In this document: piece by piece, positions 1 through 7,742 of the stretch
Layout of the letters: the number at the start of each line of letters is the position of its first letter
Position numbering within the stretch: position 1 is the first letter of the stretch
Assembly: GCA_964242115.1 (NCBI GenBank)
Contig: CAXSZX010000001.1
Span: forward strand, 1 to 64,000
DNA length: 64,000 nt
Source of the DNA: BOG-908 sp964242115
GTDB lineage: Bacteria > Pseudomonadota > Alphaproteobacteria > Acetobacterales > Acetobacteraceae
Reading direction: 5' to 3'
Notes under the pieces: model-generated
The model's input: the letters and a program-made list of their open reading frames with translations, nothing else
Databases searched by the model: none
What the model was told of the DNA's origin: nothing
Translations under genes and position numbers: made by a program

Positions 1-2
1 AT

Positions 3-551
3 AACGGCGGCGCCCTCGGCATGGACATCGAGCGCGCGCAGCACATCACCGACGACGGGCTGGCGTTCGACATCATACGGGTCAAGCAGGTGCGCCGGGG
101 CTCTCCCGGCGCGCAGGCCGGCTTCAAGCCGGGCGATCAGATCATCGCCGTCGATGGCCGCGTGTTCGCCAGCCTGGTCGCGTTCGGCGGCTATGTCGGC
201 TCGCTGCCGCCGGGGACCCAGATCAAGGTGGACCTCATCCCAGACGGCGGCGGCCCGAAGCAGGCGCAGCGGCTGGTGGCTACCGTGGGTGCGGCCGGTC
301 ATGCGGCGCCGGCCGGCTTGTCCACCGGCACGAAGGTGGCAATCGGCATCGGGGCGGCGGCGCTGTTCGGCTGCTACGAGCTCGGCTGCTTCTCGCACCG
401 GACCGGCCAAAGCGCGCCGAACGCCGGCCAGCTTCAGGCTGTGCCGCCCTCTGGCGGATATCAGCAGCGGCAGGTGGCGCCCCCCGGCGGATACCAGCAG
501 CAGCAGATGCCGCAATCTGGCGGATATCCGCAGCAGCAACCCCCGCAGTGA
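3..551 (+). CDS. PDZ-domain membrane protein, 5' end outside window
   Basis: The frame is open to the left edge of the window, so the true start probably lies upstream; the first ATG is at 21. The visible part holds a PDZ-like fold with the usual order of a GSPGAQAGFKPGDQI motif (about residues 31-45 from the ATG) and a following IIAVDG strand. A hydrophobic segment comes next (about residues 105-125, VAIGIGAAALFGC). The tail is rich in Gly, Gln and Pro and carries three imperfect PxGGYQQ repeats. A PDZ domain before a membrane anchor suggests a role in recognising C-termini of other proteins in the envelope, but no protease domain is visible. The partner and function are unknown. The gene lies 25 bp before the next one in the same direction. 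Confidence 0.6.
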   Translation, partial: NGGALGMDIERAQHITDDGLAFDIIRVKQVRRGSPGAQAGFKPGDQIIAVDGRVFASLVAFGGYVGSLPPGTQIKVDLIPDGGGPKQAQRLVATVGAAGHAAPAGLSTGTKVAIGIGAAALFGCYELGCFSHRTGQSAPNAGQLQAVPPSGGYQQRQVAPPGGYQQQQMPQSGGYPQQQPPQ

Positions 552-576
552 CCTCCGGCAACCAAGGGAGACCATT

Positions 577-1173
577 ATGAGCGACAGCAGGAACACCGAC
601 GCTGTCGGCCGCAACGCCGCCGACCTCAAGGCGATGGGGGATGCCGCCAGGCAGGTCGGCGACCGCGCTGCCCAGGCCGGCACCGACGCGGTGCAGCAGG
701 CCCGCGCGGTGGCGGGCGACGCCCAGGCGCGCGCCACGTCGCTGCTGGACGACGTGACGGAAAAGGCCGGCTCGCTTGCCGAGTCCCAGAAGCAGAACGT
801 CGCCGGCTACCTTGACGACGTGGCAAAGGCGGTGCACCGCTCCGGCGAGCAGCTCGAGGGTCACCAGGACTGGGTGGCGCACATGGTGGAACGCGGCGCG
901 GCCGAGCTGTCGGTGCTCGCCAACACGCTGCGCACCAATGACCTGCAGAGCCTGATGGGCGATCTGGGCAGCCTTGCCCGCCGGCAGCCTGCGCTGTTCG
1001 TCGGCGCCTCGATGGCGGCGGGCTTCGCGCTGGCGCGCGTCGGCCGTCTGGCCGCGACCGGCGCCGCCGCTTCCGCCGCACAGCCGCCCGCGAACGGGCC
1101 GATGGAGCAGCCGGCCGCGTTCGGCGAGCCGGCGCTGCCTTCCGCCAGGCTCTATCCTGGCGACAGGCCGTGA
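577..1173 (+). CDS. Amphipathic Ala-rich membrane-anchored protein
   Basis: The frame is open further upstream, but the ATG at 577 is preceded by GGGAG at 566-570, and the sequence before it overlaps the PDZ gene out of frame, so 577 is chosen. The protein of about 198 residues is mostly helical and rich in Ala, Gln and Asp. Near the C-terminus is one hydrophobic segment after a RRQPALFVGASMAAGF-type motif. This layout is typical of small stress-related inner-membrane proteins found with holin-like and DUF3618 proteins in alphaproteobacteria. The gene overlaps the next one by 4 bp (GTGA), so the two are probably translationally coupled. No enzymatic motif is seen. Confidence 0.65.
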   Translation: MSDSRNTDAVGRNAADLKAMGDAARQVGDRAAQAGTDAVQQARAVAGDAQARATSLLDDVTEKAGSLAESQKQNVAGYLDDVAKAVHRSGEQLEGHQDWVAHMVERGAAELSVLANTLRTNDLQSLMGDLGSLARRQPALFVGASMAAGFALARVGRLAATGAAASAAQPPANGPMEQPAAFGEPALPSARLYPGDRP

Positions 1174-1565
1174 GCGGCGCGCGCGCCGACCGCGGCCACG
1201 GCCTGGCTGACATCGTCGGCAGCCTGGCCACCGATCTGGGCGACCTGGTGCGCGGCGAGGTACGCCTGGCGCGCGCCGAGCTGGACCAGAAGTTGGACCG
1301 CATGATCCTGGCCGCGATCTGGCTGGTGGGCGGGGCGCTGGTCGCCTTTGCCGGGCTGGTCGTGCTGTTGCAGGCGGCCGCCCTCGGGCTGGCTTACGTC
1401 ATCCCGGCCTGGGCCGCCTTTCTCATCGTCGGGTTGCTGATCGTGGTCGTCGGCGGCCTGCTCGCGCGGTCCGGCCTTGCGATGCTGTCGCTCAAAGGCC
1501 TCACCCCGAACCGCAGCCTCGCCAGCCTGCAGAAGGACGCGACCCTCGTGAAGGAGCACACATGA
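1170..1565 (+). CDS. Phage-holin-family (DUF1469-like) membrane protein
   Basis: A 131-residue protein starts at a GTG that overlaps the previous stop. Residues 1-45 form an amphipathic helix (LGDLVRGEVRLARAELDQKL). Two strongly hydrophobic transmembrane segments follow, separated by a short turn (about 46-75 and 80-105), then a cytoplasmic tail. This is the layout of the Phage_holin_3_6/DUF1469 family, whose members occur in bacterial chromosomes next to DUF3618 proteins and are not themselves evidence of a prophage. The gene overlaps the next start by 4 bp. Its role is probably in the envelope or in stress response, by association only. Confidence 0.75.
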   Translation: MSGARADRGHGLADIVGSLATDLGDLVRGEVRLARAELDQKLDRMILAAIWLVGGALVAFAGLVVLLQAAALGLAYVIPAWAAFLIVGLLIVVVGGLLARSGLAMLSLKGLTPNRSLASLQKDATLVKEHT

Positions 1566-2647
1566 TGTCCGACACTACGAAGACGGGCCAGAAGACGGTC
1601 GGGACAACCGAGACCGGCCGCATCGAGCAGGACCTAGACCGCACGCGCGCCCGCCTGGGCAGCCATCTCAGCGAGCTGCAGGACCGGCTCTCGCCCGGCC
1701 AGGTGCTGGACGATTTGATGGGCTATTTCCGCGGCAGCGAGGGCGCCGCCTTTGGGCGCAGCCTGCTGGACAATGTGCGCGGCAACCCGATGCCGGCCGC
1801 CATCACCACTATCGGCCTGGCCTGGCTGATGGCGTCCAACCCGCGCGGCGCCGCGGGGACCGCCGCACCAGCCGCCGCCGCGCGGCTGCCGACATACGGC
1901 CATGACGACCACGCCGCCACCCTGGCGCGCCTGGACACCGCCAGGCAGGCCACGGCGCGCGACGCCGGCGAGCCGGAGCACGCCTATTCCGCCCGCCTGG
2001 ACATGGCCCGCGGCGAAGCCCTTGGGCTGGCGCGCCACACCCAGGAGACCACCGAATCCTTCGGCGAGCGTATACGCCACGCCGTGACTGCGATTGAAAA
2101 CGCGGTGACCGGCCGCGCGCACGATTTGCGCGACCAGGCGGGCGGTGCGATCGGCAGCGCAAGCGAGGCTGTTGGCTCTTTCGGCGCTTCGGCCCAGGGC
2201 GCACTCCAGGACGCGGCCTCTTACGCCGGCGGTGCGCTGTCCTCGGGCGGAAAATCGGCCGGACAGGCCGGCGGCAACCTCATCGCGGCGATCTCCGAAA
2301 GCCCCGTCCTGCTCGGTGCGCTCGGACTGGCCGCCGGCGCGCTGCTGGGCGCGCTGCTGCCGCACTCGGACCAGGAAGAAGCCGCACTCGGCGGTATCGC
2401 CGGCCAGGCGAGGGACGCGGCGCGCACCCTGGCCAGCGAGACCATCGAACGCGGCGGCCGCGTGATTCAGGCCGTCACCGCCAGCGCCCGGGACGGCGTG
2501 CACGGCCAGGGCCTGGCCGGCGAGAAGACGCCCGGCCAGCTCGTCGATGCGGCGCTCAGCGGTGACCTCGCCAGCAACGTGAAGAGCGTGGCCGGCGACG
2601 TGCTGCGCGCCGGCGACGAGGCGATACGCAAGGAAGGGCTGAGCTAG
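1562..2647 (+). CDS. DUF3618 domain-containing protein
   Basis: The 361-residue product begins with a polar leader, then the conserved DUF3618 block (IEQDLDRTRARLGSHLSEL, about residues 20-38), a DxLMGYFR segment and a short hydrophobic stretch near residue 80. The middle is a long Ala/Gly-rich helical region. A second hydrophobic segment (about 248-268, SPVLLGALGLAAGALLGALL) is the likely membrane anchor. ATG codons at 1562 and 1565 are both possible starts; 1562 overlaps the upstream stop. It is the last gene of the four-gene cluster, and an IS1182 element sits about 115 bp downstream. Confidence 0.75.
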   Translation: MMSDTTKTGQKTVGTTETGRIEQDLDRTRARLGSHLSELQDRLSPGQVLDDLMGYFRGSEGAAFGRSLLDNVRGNPMPAAITTIGLAWLMASNPRGAAGTAAPAAAARLPTYGHDDHAATLARLDTARQATARDAGEPEHAYSARLDMARGEALGLARHTQETTESFGERIRHAVTAIENAVTGRAHDLRDQAGGAIGSASEAVGSFGASAQGALQDAASYAGGALSSGGKSAGQAGGNLIAAISESPVLLGALGLAAGALLGALLPHSDQEEAALGGIAGQARDAARTLASETIERGGRVIQAVTASARDGVHGQGLAGEKTPGQLVDAALSGDLASNVKSVAGDVLRAGDEAIRKEGLS

Positions 2648-2759
2648 GCAGACGGTCGGGAGCGCCGCATCGTCTCGGCGGTGCGGCGTGCCATGCGCAC
2701 GACTGCCGCTTCTTCCCCTATGAATGGAAGATTGCCGACAAGAACCAACTGCCGAGAAT

Positions 2760-4294
2760 GGCCGATGCTGTTGAAAAACCCCTGGAGGTGGCGCCTGGTG
2801 GCTGATTCAATCCTCGTGGATCGCGGGGGAATGACCAATGATGGGAGAGCGGACGGGGGGGGGCAAGGAGCGCTGTTCTACGGCTTCAACCTCGAGCGTC
2901 ACGTGCCAGCCGACCATCTCCTTCGAGCGATCGACCGTTTCGTTGATCTGTGTGTGATCCGGCAGCAATTGCGGCCCTTCTACAGCGAGACGGGACGCCC
3001 CTCGATTGATCCTGAGCTGATGATCCGCATGCTGTTGATCGGCTACTGCTTTGGCATCCGCTCGGAGCGGCGGCTATGCGATGAGGTGCATCTCAATCTC
3101 GCCTATCGTTGGTTCTGCAGGCTTGGGCTGGAAGGCGACGTGCCGGATCACTCCACCTTTTCGAAGAACCGCCACGGCCGTTTCCGTGACAGCGATCTCC
3201 TGCGCCAACTGTTTGAAGCCACGGTGCAGCGCTGCATGGCGGAGGGGCTTGTCGGCGGTGATGGCTTTGCTGTGGATGCGAGCCTCATCCGTGCCGAGGC
3301 GAACCGCCAACGCTTTCATGCCGGCGAGCAAGGTCTGCCGGCCGACCTGTCCAGCCGCGCTGTCGACGAGTATTTCGCCACCATCGATGATGCGGCCTTC
3401 GGAGCGGCCACGCCCGTGGTGCCTGCGCGCATCTCGCCGTCTGATCCTGCTACGCGCTACACCTCTGCCCACGGCGGACAGGCACAGTTCTTCTACGCGA
3501 CCAATTACTTGATCGACGTCAAGCATGCTGTCATCGTCGACGTCGAGGCGAGCACGGCGGTCCGCCAAGCCGAGGTTACAGCTGCCAGGCGGATGATCGA
3601 GCGGGTGCACGACGACCTTGGCCTGTGGCCCCGCAAGCTGATCGCAGATACCGGGTATGGATCGGCCGACATGCTCAACTGGCTGGTCCACGAGCGTGAC
3701 ATCGAACCGCACATCCCGGTGTTCGACAAGTCGGCCCGCAGTGATGGCACCTTCTCGCGAGCAGACTTCACCTATGACACGAAGCACGATGTCTACACCT
3801 GTCCCGCAGGCAAATTGCTGAAGCGGCGGCAGCGTCGCCATTATGACCGCCCAGACCAGGCGCCCGCCGACGGGATGGTGCGTTATCGCGCCAGCAAGAT
3901 CGACTGCGACGCGTGTACACTCAAGCCCAGCTGCTGTCCCACACAGGACGCGCGAAAGGTGCCGCGATCTGTCCACGAAGGCGCACGCGAACTGGCGCGC
4001 TCCCTGTGCGCCGAGGACGAATGGCTCGTCTCACGATGCCAGCGCAAGAAAGTCGAAATGCTGTTCGCTCACCTGAAGCGCATCCTTCGGCTCGACAGAC
4101 TGCGACTGCGAGGTCCGTGCGGCGCCCGCGATGAGTTCCACCTCGCAGCCGCCGCTCAAAACCTTCGCAAGCTTGCCAAGCTGTTCCCAGTGACAGTGCA
4201 GCCATTACCAGCGTGACACCACCGGCCGCAGCCCGGCAGTCCGCAGGGCAATCGCACTCAGCGTCAGCCGGAATGTTTTTCAACAGCATCGGCC
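2760..4294. mobile_element. IS1182-family insertion sequence with inverted repeats
   Basis: A 16-bp perfect inverted repeat, GATGCTGTTGAAAAAC at 2764-2779 and its complement at 4275-4290, brackets a transposase gene. The palindrome GGCC lies just outside both ends (2760-2763 and 4291-4294) and could be a 4-bp target duplication. Because it is palindromic, it could equally belong to the inverted repeats. The element is then about 1.53 kb, a normal size for IS1182. It appears intact. Confidence 0.8.
2831..4216 (+). CDS. IS1182-family DDE transposase
   Basis: The frame is open from 2681, but that start would lie outside the left inverted repeat. The ATG at 2831 lies inside the element, just after GGGGGA, and gives about 461 residues. 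Family hallmarks are the N-terminal block with RPSIDPELMIRMLLIGYC, then SERRLCDEVHLNLAYRWF, then LGLEGDVPDHSTFSKNR. The first catalytic Asp is probably in the GDGFAVDASLI motif, the second in LIADTGYGSADML, and the Glu in RKKVEMLFAHLKRIL. A C-terminal Cys-rich patch (CDACTLKPSCC) is typical of this family. No frameshift is seen, so the enzyme is probably functional. Confidence 0.9.
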   Translation: MTNDGRADGGGQGALFYGFNLERHVPADHLLRAIDRFVDLCVIRQQLRPFYSETGRPSIDPELMIRMLLIGYCFGIRSERRLCDEVHLNLAYRWFCRLGLEGDVPDHSTFSKNRHGRFRDSDLLRQLFEATVQRCMAEGLVGGDGFAVDASLIRAEANRQRFHAGEQGLPADLSSRAVDEYFATIDDAAFGAATPVVPARISPSDPATRYTSAHGGQAQFFYATNYLIDVKHAVIVDVEASTAVRQAEVTAARRMIERVHDDLGLWPRKLIADTGYGSADMLNWLVHERDIEPHIPVFDKSARSDGTFSRADFTYDTKHDVYTCPAGKLLKRRQRRHYDRPDQAPADGMVRYRASKIDCDACTLKPSCCPTQDARKVPRSVHEGARELARSLCAEDEWLVSRCQRKKVEMLFAHLKRILRLDRLRLRGPCGARDEFHLAAAAQNLRKLAKLFPVTVQPLPA

Positions 4295-4808
4295 GGAAAC
4301 GGACGGTCCGCTTCGAAAAGGTGAGTAGCAGAAAGCCGACACTAGCGCGGCCACCGTTCAGTCGACTGGTCTGAGTCAGGTAAGCCGTGCGTTAGTCCTT
4401 CCGCACGGCCCGACTGCAAATTAGGTCTGTGGATGCGCGAGCTGATCAAGCAGGGTCTGGCGACCATCACCGCATCCGGCGAGCGCAGTCTCGCGGAGCA
4501 GCTGAGCGCCCGTCTGGTCTCCGCAAAAGCGACCAGGCCGGCCCAAGCAGAGGCTGTGGCAAAGGGCCCCGCGGCGAATCGCGGATGCGGCGCCAAGACA
4601 CGCGCTCAAGGTTCCGCTCTTAAGCCGCGCGAGTTGGTCGCCGCAGATTGAGCAAGGCGACGGGGTCTTACCGGCCGCCGCCGATCGCCCCCGGGCGAGG
4701 CCCGGCCTGTTCCCGGGCGGCGTGATCTGACCGGCGAGGTCTATCTCGAGCGCCGTCACCCCGCTGCCCGTCGCTCATTACTCCAGACGAGTCCCCCAGT
4801 GGGCCTGA
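4295..4808. other. Gap between IS1182 and the island
   Basis: No convincing gene is present. A 7-bp stem hairpin (CCGTGCG at 4385-4391, CGCACGG at 4402-4408) could be a terminator-like structure but lacks a T run. One small reading frame within the gap is listed separately. Confidence 0.5.
4433..4651 (+). CDS. Small hypothetical protein, doubtful
   Basis: A 72-residue frame begins MRELIKQGLATITASGERSL and has codon use typical of high-GC coding DNA for its first 45 codons. There is no clear ribosome binding site, and another frame overlaps it. It may be a fragment of a gene disrupted when the neighbouring IS1182 element or island arrived. No family is recognised. Confidence 0.3.
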   Translation: MRELIKQGLATITASGERSLAEQLSARLVSAKATRPAQAEAVAKGPAANRGCGAKTRAQGSALKPRELVAAD

Positions 4809-6176
4809 TCACACCGCCAGCGCAAACCCCGGGTTCAGCGCGCTGAAGTCGCCTAGGTGCCCGGAGGCGACGCGCTGATCTAGGCTCAGCAGGTCGATGT
4901 CGAGCAGCCGGTGAATCGGACCGCCGTGCAGCAATCGGAGCACCTCCGACACGGCCAGGGTCGCCGCGACCGCGCCCACGAACGGCGCGCCCACGGCCTT
5001 GCCCGCGAGCAGCGTCATCCCGCAGCGATCGAGCACGCCCTCCGCGAGCAGGCGGGCATAGGCCGGCCGGTCCTCGACGGTCTCCGCGGCGGGCGCCGCC
5101 TTCCAGATCTCGGCGGCCGGACGGGAATTCGGCAGGACGTGCAGCCGCATCGTGCGAAAGTCGCGATGGCCGCGCCCGAGACCGGCCTCGACAATGAAGT
5201 CGAAGCCGACCTGGTCGAGCGCCCTGCGTCCCGCGGCGTTGTCCAGCCCGCAGAGCGCCACGGTGGGCTCGTCGGCCTGGCGGCGGAAGCTCGCGTCGAA
5301 AAGGCGTTCGTGGATGGCCGTCTGAAATCCGCGAGCCTCGGCCCAGGCAGCCATGGCACGGGTCTTCTTCTGTCCGATGAGCGTGGCGTCGGACAGTATC
5401 GACGTGCTCTCGGTCGAGGGCGAGATCACGTCGACATCTTGCAGGATCAGCGCGACGTCCTCCGGCCTGGTGAACGGCAGCAACCCGAGCGCCCAGAGAT
5501 AGGCCTGCCCCAGATGCCCCAAGCCGATCAGCCACAGACGCGACGGCAGATAGGTCAGCGCCGGCTCGCCGTCGCCGGGGGCGAGCCAGTCCACCTCCGG
5601 CCCGGGCCGCCACAAGGACAGCCCGACCGAGCGCCGCCCGGCGGCCGGCGCCCCCCCGTTTAGGAACAGGTACACCTCGTTGATCGCAAGCGCTGCCGCG
5701 AGCATGCCCGCAAGGGGCATCACCGGCCCCGCCCCCGGCGTCAGATCGGCGTGGCAGGGCAGGATGCCGCCACGCCAGCCTGCTGCGGCGGTGCGGATGC
5801 AGAACCCGTCGCGACGCTCGATCGGACCGCCACCGATGATCACGGTCGGCGCTCCCTTGGCTTGGCCGTATGGCACCCCGCCTAGGGCGTGAACGGCATC
5901 GGCAAGCTTTTGACCGAACGGAAGCGGCACGGTCAGAACCGTCCCAAGGCTGCCGCTCACGGTCACGCCGCCGAGGAACACGCGGCGGCCCAGCGCCACC
6001 GCCGTTAGGAGCGAGGCTTGCTGGACGGGATCGTCGGCGGCTTGAGCCGAAATCTCAAGATGCAGGCGGTAACCCTTGAAGAGCGCCTCGGCCTCGGCGA
6101 GGCTCTCGGCCGCGCCGCTGTCGATGGCATGCTTGACGAGCCGATGAAGCGTCTCGGCGGGAACGAAATTGGTCAT
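4809..6176 (-). CDS. E1-like ThiF-family ubiquitin-activating enzyme (BilC-like)
   Basis: A 455-residue protein. The N-terminal about 210 residues form a separate domain. The C-terminal half is a ThiF/E1 adenylation domain with the Rossmann nucleotide loop LWLIGLGHLGQ (about 214-224), the acidic strand LQDVDVISPSTESTS (245-259) and the CGLDN segment (309-313). A candidate catalytic cysteine is Cys385 in RCGMTLLAGKAVGAPFVG. Such enzymes adenylate the C-terminal Gly of a beta-grasp modifier and take it as a thioester. The ATG at 6176 has GAGGA ten bases upstream. The gene starts 10 bp after the JAMM protease stop and closes the modifier/E2/protease/E1 operon. That gene set matches BilABCD anti-phage systems; assignment as BilC is by motif and context, not by alignment. 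Confidence 0.82.
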   Translation of the reverse strand: MTNFVPAETLHRLVKHAIDSGAAESLAEAEALFKGYRLHLEISAQAADDPVQQASLLTAVALGRRVFLGGVTVSGSLGTVLTVPLPFGQKLADAVHALGGVPYGQAKGAPTVIIGGGPIERRDGFCIRTAAAGWRGGILPCHADLTPGAGPVMPLAGMLAAALAINEVYLFLNGGAPAAGRRSVGLSLWRPGPEVDWLAPGDGEPALTYLPSRLWLIGLGHLGQAYLWALGLLPFTRPEDVALILQDVDVISPSTESTSILSDATLIGQKKTRAMAAWAEARGFQTAIHERLFDASFRRQADEPTVALCGLDNAAGRRALDQVGFDFIVEAGLGRGHRDFRTMRLHVLPNSRPAAEIWKAAPAAETVEDRPAYARLLAEGVLDRCGMTLLAGKAVGAPFVGAVAATLAVSEVLRLLHGGPIHRLLDIDLLSLDQRVASGHLGDFSALNPGFALAV

Positions 6177-6186
6177 GGCGCGGTCC

Positions 6187-6705
6187 TCAAAGCCCGAGGT
6201 GGAGGAAGGCCCAGCGGTCAGCGGGCGGCACGGTCATCCAGCGCTTGCCGCCCTCGTACCGGTAGATCCCGATCTCCCGGCGCGGCTGCGGTGCGACCGC
6301 GAAGCGGGGTAGGATCAGGGCGATGTGTCCGGCGCGGGAGATCATCGGATGCGCCCGGTCGGAGTCGCTCTGCCCGGACCCGCCGGGATGGACGTGGACG
6401 TCGGCGACCACGGTCAGGCCGCGCGCCTTGCAGAGCGCCCAGAGTTCGCTGAAGTAGCGCCCGTCGAAGCGGACGATGCCGCTGTCCAGGCAATGCGGGT
6501 CGAGGTCGTCGTACAGGACGAAATCCACGACACGCGCCCGCCCGTCCTCGCGCCGGCCAAGAAGGAATGCGCCGCTCTCGCGCGAGCGGTTGCGGCCGCG
6601 CTCGCGCAGCCTAGCTTGCAGACGCCGCCACAGGAACCAGGAACAGGACAGTTCATGTCGCGGCGCGAAGAGGCGCCGCATAGTCTCGGCAATGGAGAAG
6701 TTCAT
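6187..6705 (-). CDS. JAMM/MPN deubiquitinase-like metalloprotease (BilD-like)
   Basis: About 172 residues from the ATG at 6705, which has GGAG about 10 bases upstream; a second ATG at 6681 is possible. The longer frame to 6933 only shadows the E2 gene. The protein shows the JAMM zinc site: a Glu in ESGAFLLG, then HVHPGGSGQSDSD with two His and the Ser/Asp of the S-x-x-D part. JAB/MPN proteases cut isopeptide or C-terminal bonds of ubiquitin-like proteins. In Bil systems the protease BilD removes the modifier and may mature it. The 5' end overlaps the E2 gene by about 50 bp, so the two are probably co-translated. Confidence 0.85.
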   Translation of the reverse strand: MNFSIAETMRRLFAPRHELSCSWFLWRRLQARLRERGRNRSRESGAFLLGRREDGRARVVDFVLYDDLDPHCLDSGIVRFDGRYFSELWALCKARGLTVVADVHVHPGGSGQSDSDRAHPMISRAGHIALILPRFAVAPQPRREIGIYRYEGGKRWMTVPPADRWAFLHLGL

Positions 6706-7126
6706 GGACGAGCTCCAGATATTGGACGATTCCGTCGGCCGGGCGCCAGATTTTCGACGGCATCTCGTGACGCCAGTTCTCGTGACCCGCAAAGCTCTCG
6801 CGGTCACACGGTAGGTACAGGGCGGATCCTGCCTTCCAGTCGGGCCGGAACACGGCCGACACCCGTCCGCCCTGGCCACGCGGCCACAAGTCGAAGGCGA
6901 GAACCTGGTTGAGGCCCGCGTCCCATGGCCCACCGGTCGGGGGCGTCTGAGGATAGCCGACGCAGTTGAGGCGGAGCAGATACTCCCGCCCGTCCTTCGC
7001 GGTCACGCCGAGGAAGGCATGAGGCCAGACGGTCTGGACCAGCCGCCAGCGACCCTCGGCCTGACCGAGACGGAACGTGGCCTTCGCCACGTCCGCCTCG
7101 AAGGCGCGCTGATCGGGACCACTCAC
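6653..7126 (-). CDS. E2-like ubiquitin-conjugating protein (BilB-like)
   Basis: The chosen start is a GTG at 7126, whose GTGA overlaps the stop of the modifier gene. This gives 157 residues beginning VSGPDQRAFEADVAK. The fold order matches prokaryotic E2-like proteins: N-terminal helix, strands around YLLRLNCVGYP, a Pro/Gly-rich turn (PQTPPTGGPWDAG), then LYLPCDRESF with a candidate catalytic Cys107. A helix with GIVQYLELVHELLHC follows, a pattern typical of bacterial E2 relatives. Cys55 and Cys146 are alternatives for the active site. It sits between the modifier and the JAMM protease. The E2 call rests on this pattern plus the operon; sequence similarity to eukaryotic UBCs is too low to judge by eye. 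Confidence 0.75.
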   Translation of the reverse strand: MSGPDQRAFEADVAKATFRLGQAEGRWRLVQTVWPHAFLGVTAKDGREYLLRLNCVGYPQTPPTGGPWDAGLNQVLAFDLWPRGQGGRVSAVFRPDWKAGSALYLPCDRESFAGHENWRHEMPSKIWRPADGIVQYLELVHELLHCRDYAAPLRAAT

Positions 7127-7632
7127 GCCCCGCCCCCGCTGGCGCCGTTGACGCGCTGGTCGGCGACGAGGTCGAAGGCCAGGCCGCACACCTTGCCGTC
7201 GGTCAGCGCGCCGATGTGGGCACCGGGCGCCGGGCGGTCGTGGGAACCCGCGCGCTGCAGCACATGCTCGCCAGCCTCCTCATCGGTCATGCCGAACTTG
7301 TGCTCGGCCGCCCAGCGCTTGACCTTCGCCACCGTCGCGCTCGGCGAGAAGCGGTGCTCGACTGTCTCGCCGTTGAAGGTCACGGTGACCTCGACGTGGC
7401 GGCAGCGATGGATGTGCACCTTTAGACCCTTGTGAGCGGCCCGCTCCCTAACCAGCCCATGATCGTCGAGCGGATCGTCCTCATCCTCGAGGAACAGCAG
7501 CGCCCCGTGGGGGATGCCGTGCGCTTCGATCAGGCGCAGCTTCAAGATTGCGAACGTGGCGTCGGGCTCGAGCTCGAGATGCTGGATCTCGCCGAGCCCT
7601 TCGCCCTGATAGAACAGGTCGATGGACGTCAT
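7123..7632 (-). CDS. Tandem beta-grasp ubiquitin-like modifier (BilA-like)
   Basis: A 169-residue protein of two ubiquitin-like domains: residues about 1-76 (MTSIDLFYQGEGLGEIQHL to VHIHRC) and about 79-162, the latter of DUF2604 type with VEVTVTFNGETVEHRFSPSA and a FDLVADQRVNG last strand. The flexible tail ends GASGGGA, so the di-glycine is followed by one Ala. This suggests that the last residue must be trimmed before activation, perhaps by the adjacent JAMM protease. Two fused domains with a Gly-rich end resemble ISG15 and the BilA proteins of bacterial ISG15-like defence. It is the first gene of the four-gene operon, 110 bp after the helicase stop. Confidence 0.85.
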   Translation of the reverse strand: MTSIDLFYQGEGLGEIQHLELEPDATFAILKLRLIEAHGIPHGALLFLEDEDDPLDDHGLVRERAAHKGLKVHIHRCRHVEVTVTFNGETVEHRFSPSATVAKVKRWAAEHKFGMTDEEAGEHVLQRAGSHDRPAPGAHIGALTDGKVCGLAFDLVADQRVNGASGGGA

Positions 7633-7742
7633 GGCTTTACACTCCGGGGATCGAAGTGCGGAGCCGGATCGCCCCTCGTTCGTCCCTTACCTCCTTGATC
7701 GGTGGAGGATCGGGAACCCGGAAAGGCGCTGGACCTCGGGCG

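Noticed and set aside
420..550. Short GGYQQ repeats as a CRISPR-like array
   Set aside because: They are in-frame codon repeats of the PDZ protein tail, without unique spacers.
1170..1565. Holin-like gene as sign of a prophage
   Set aside because: No other phage gene nearby; this family is common in chromosomes beside DUF3618 proteins.
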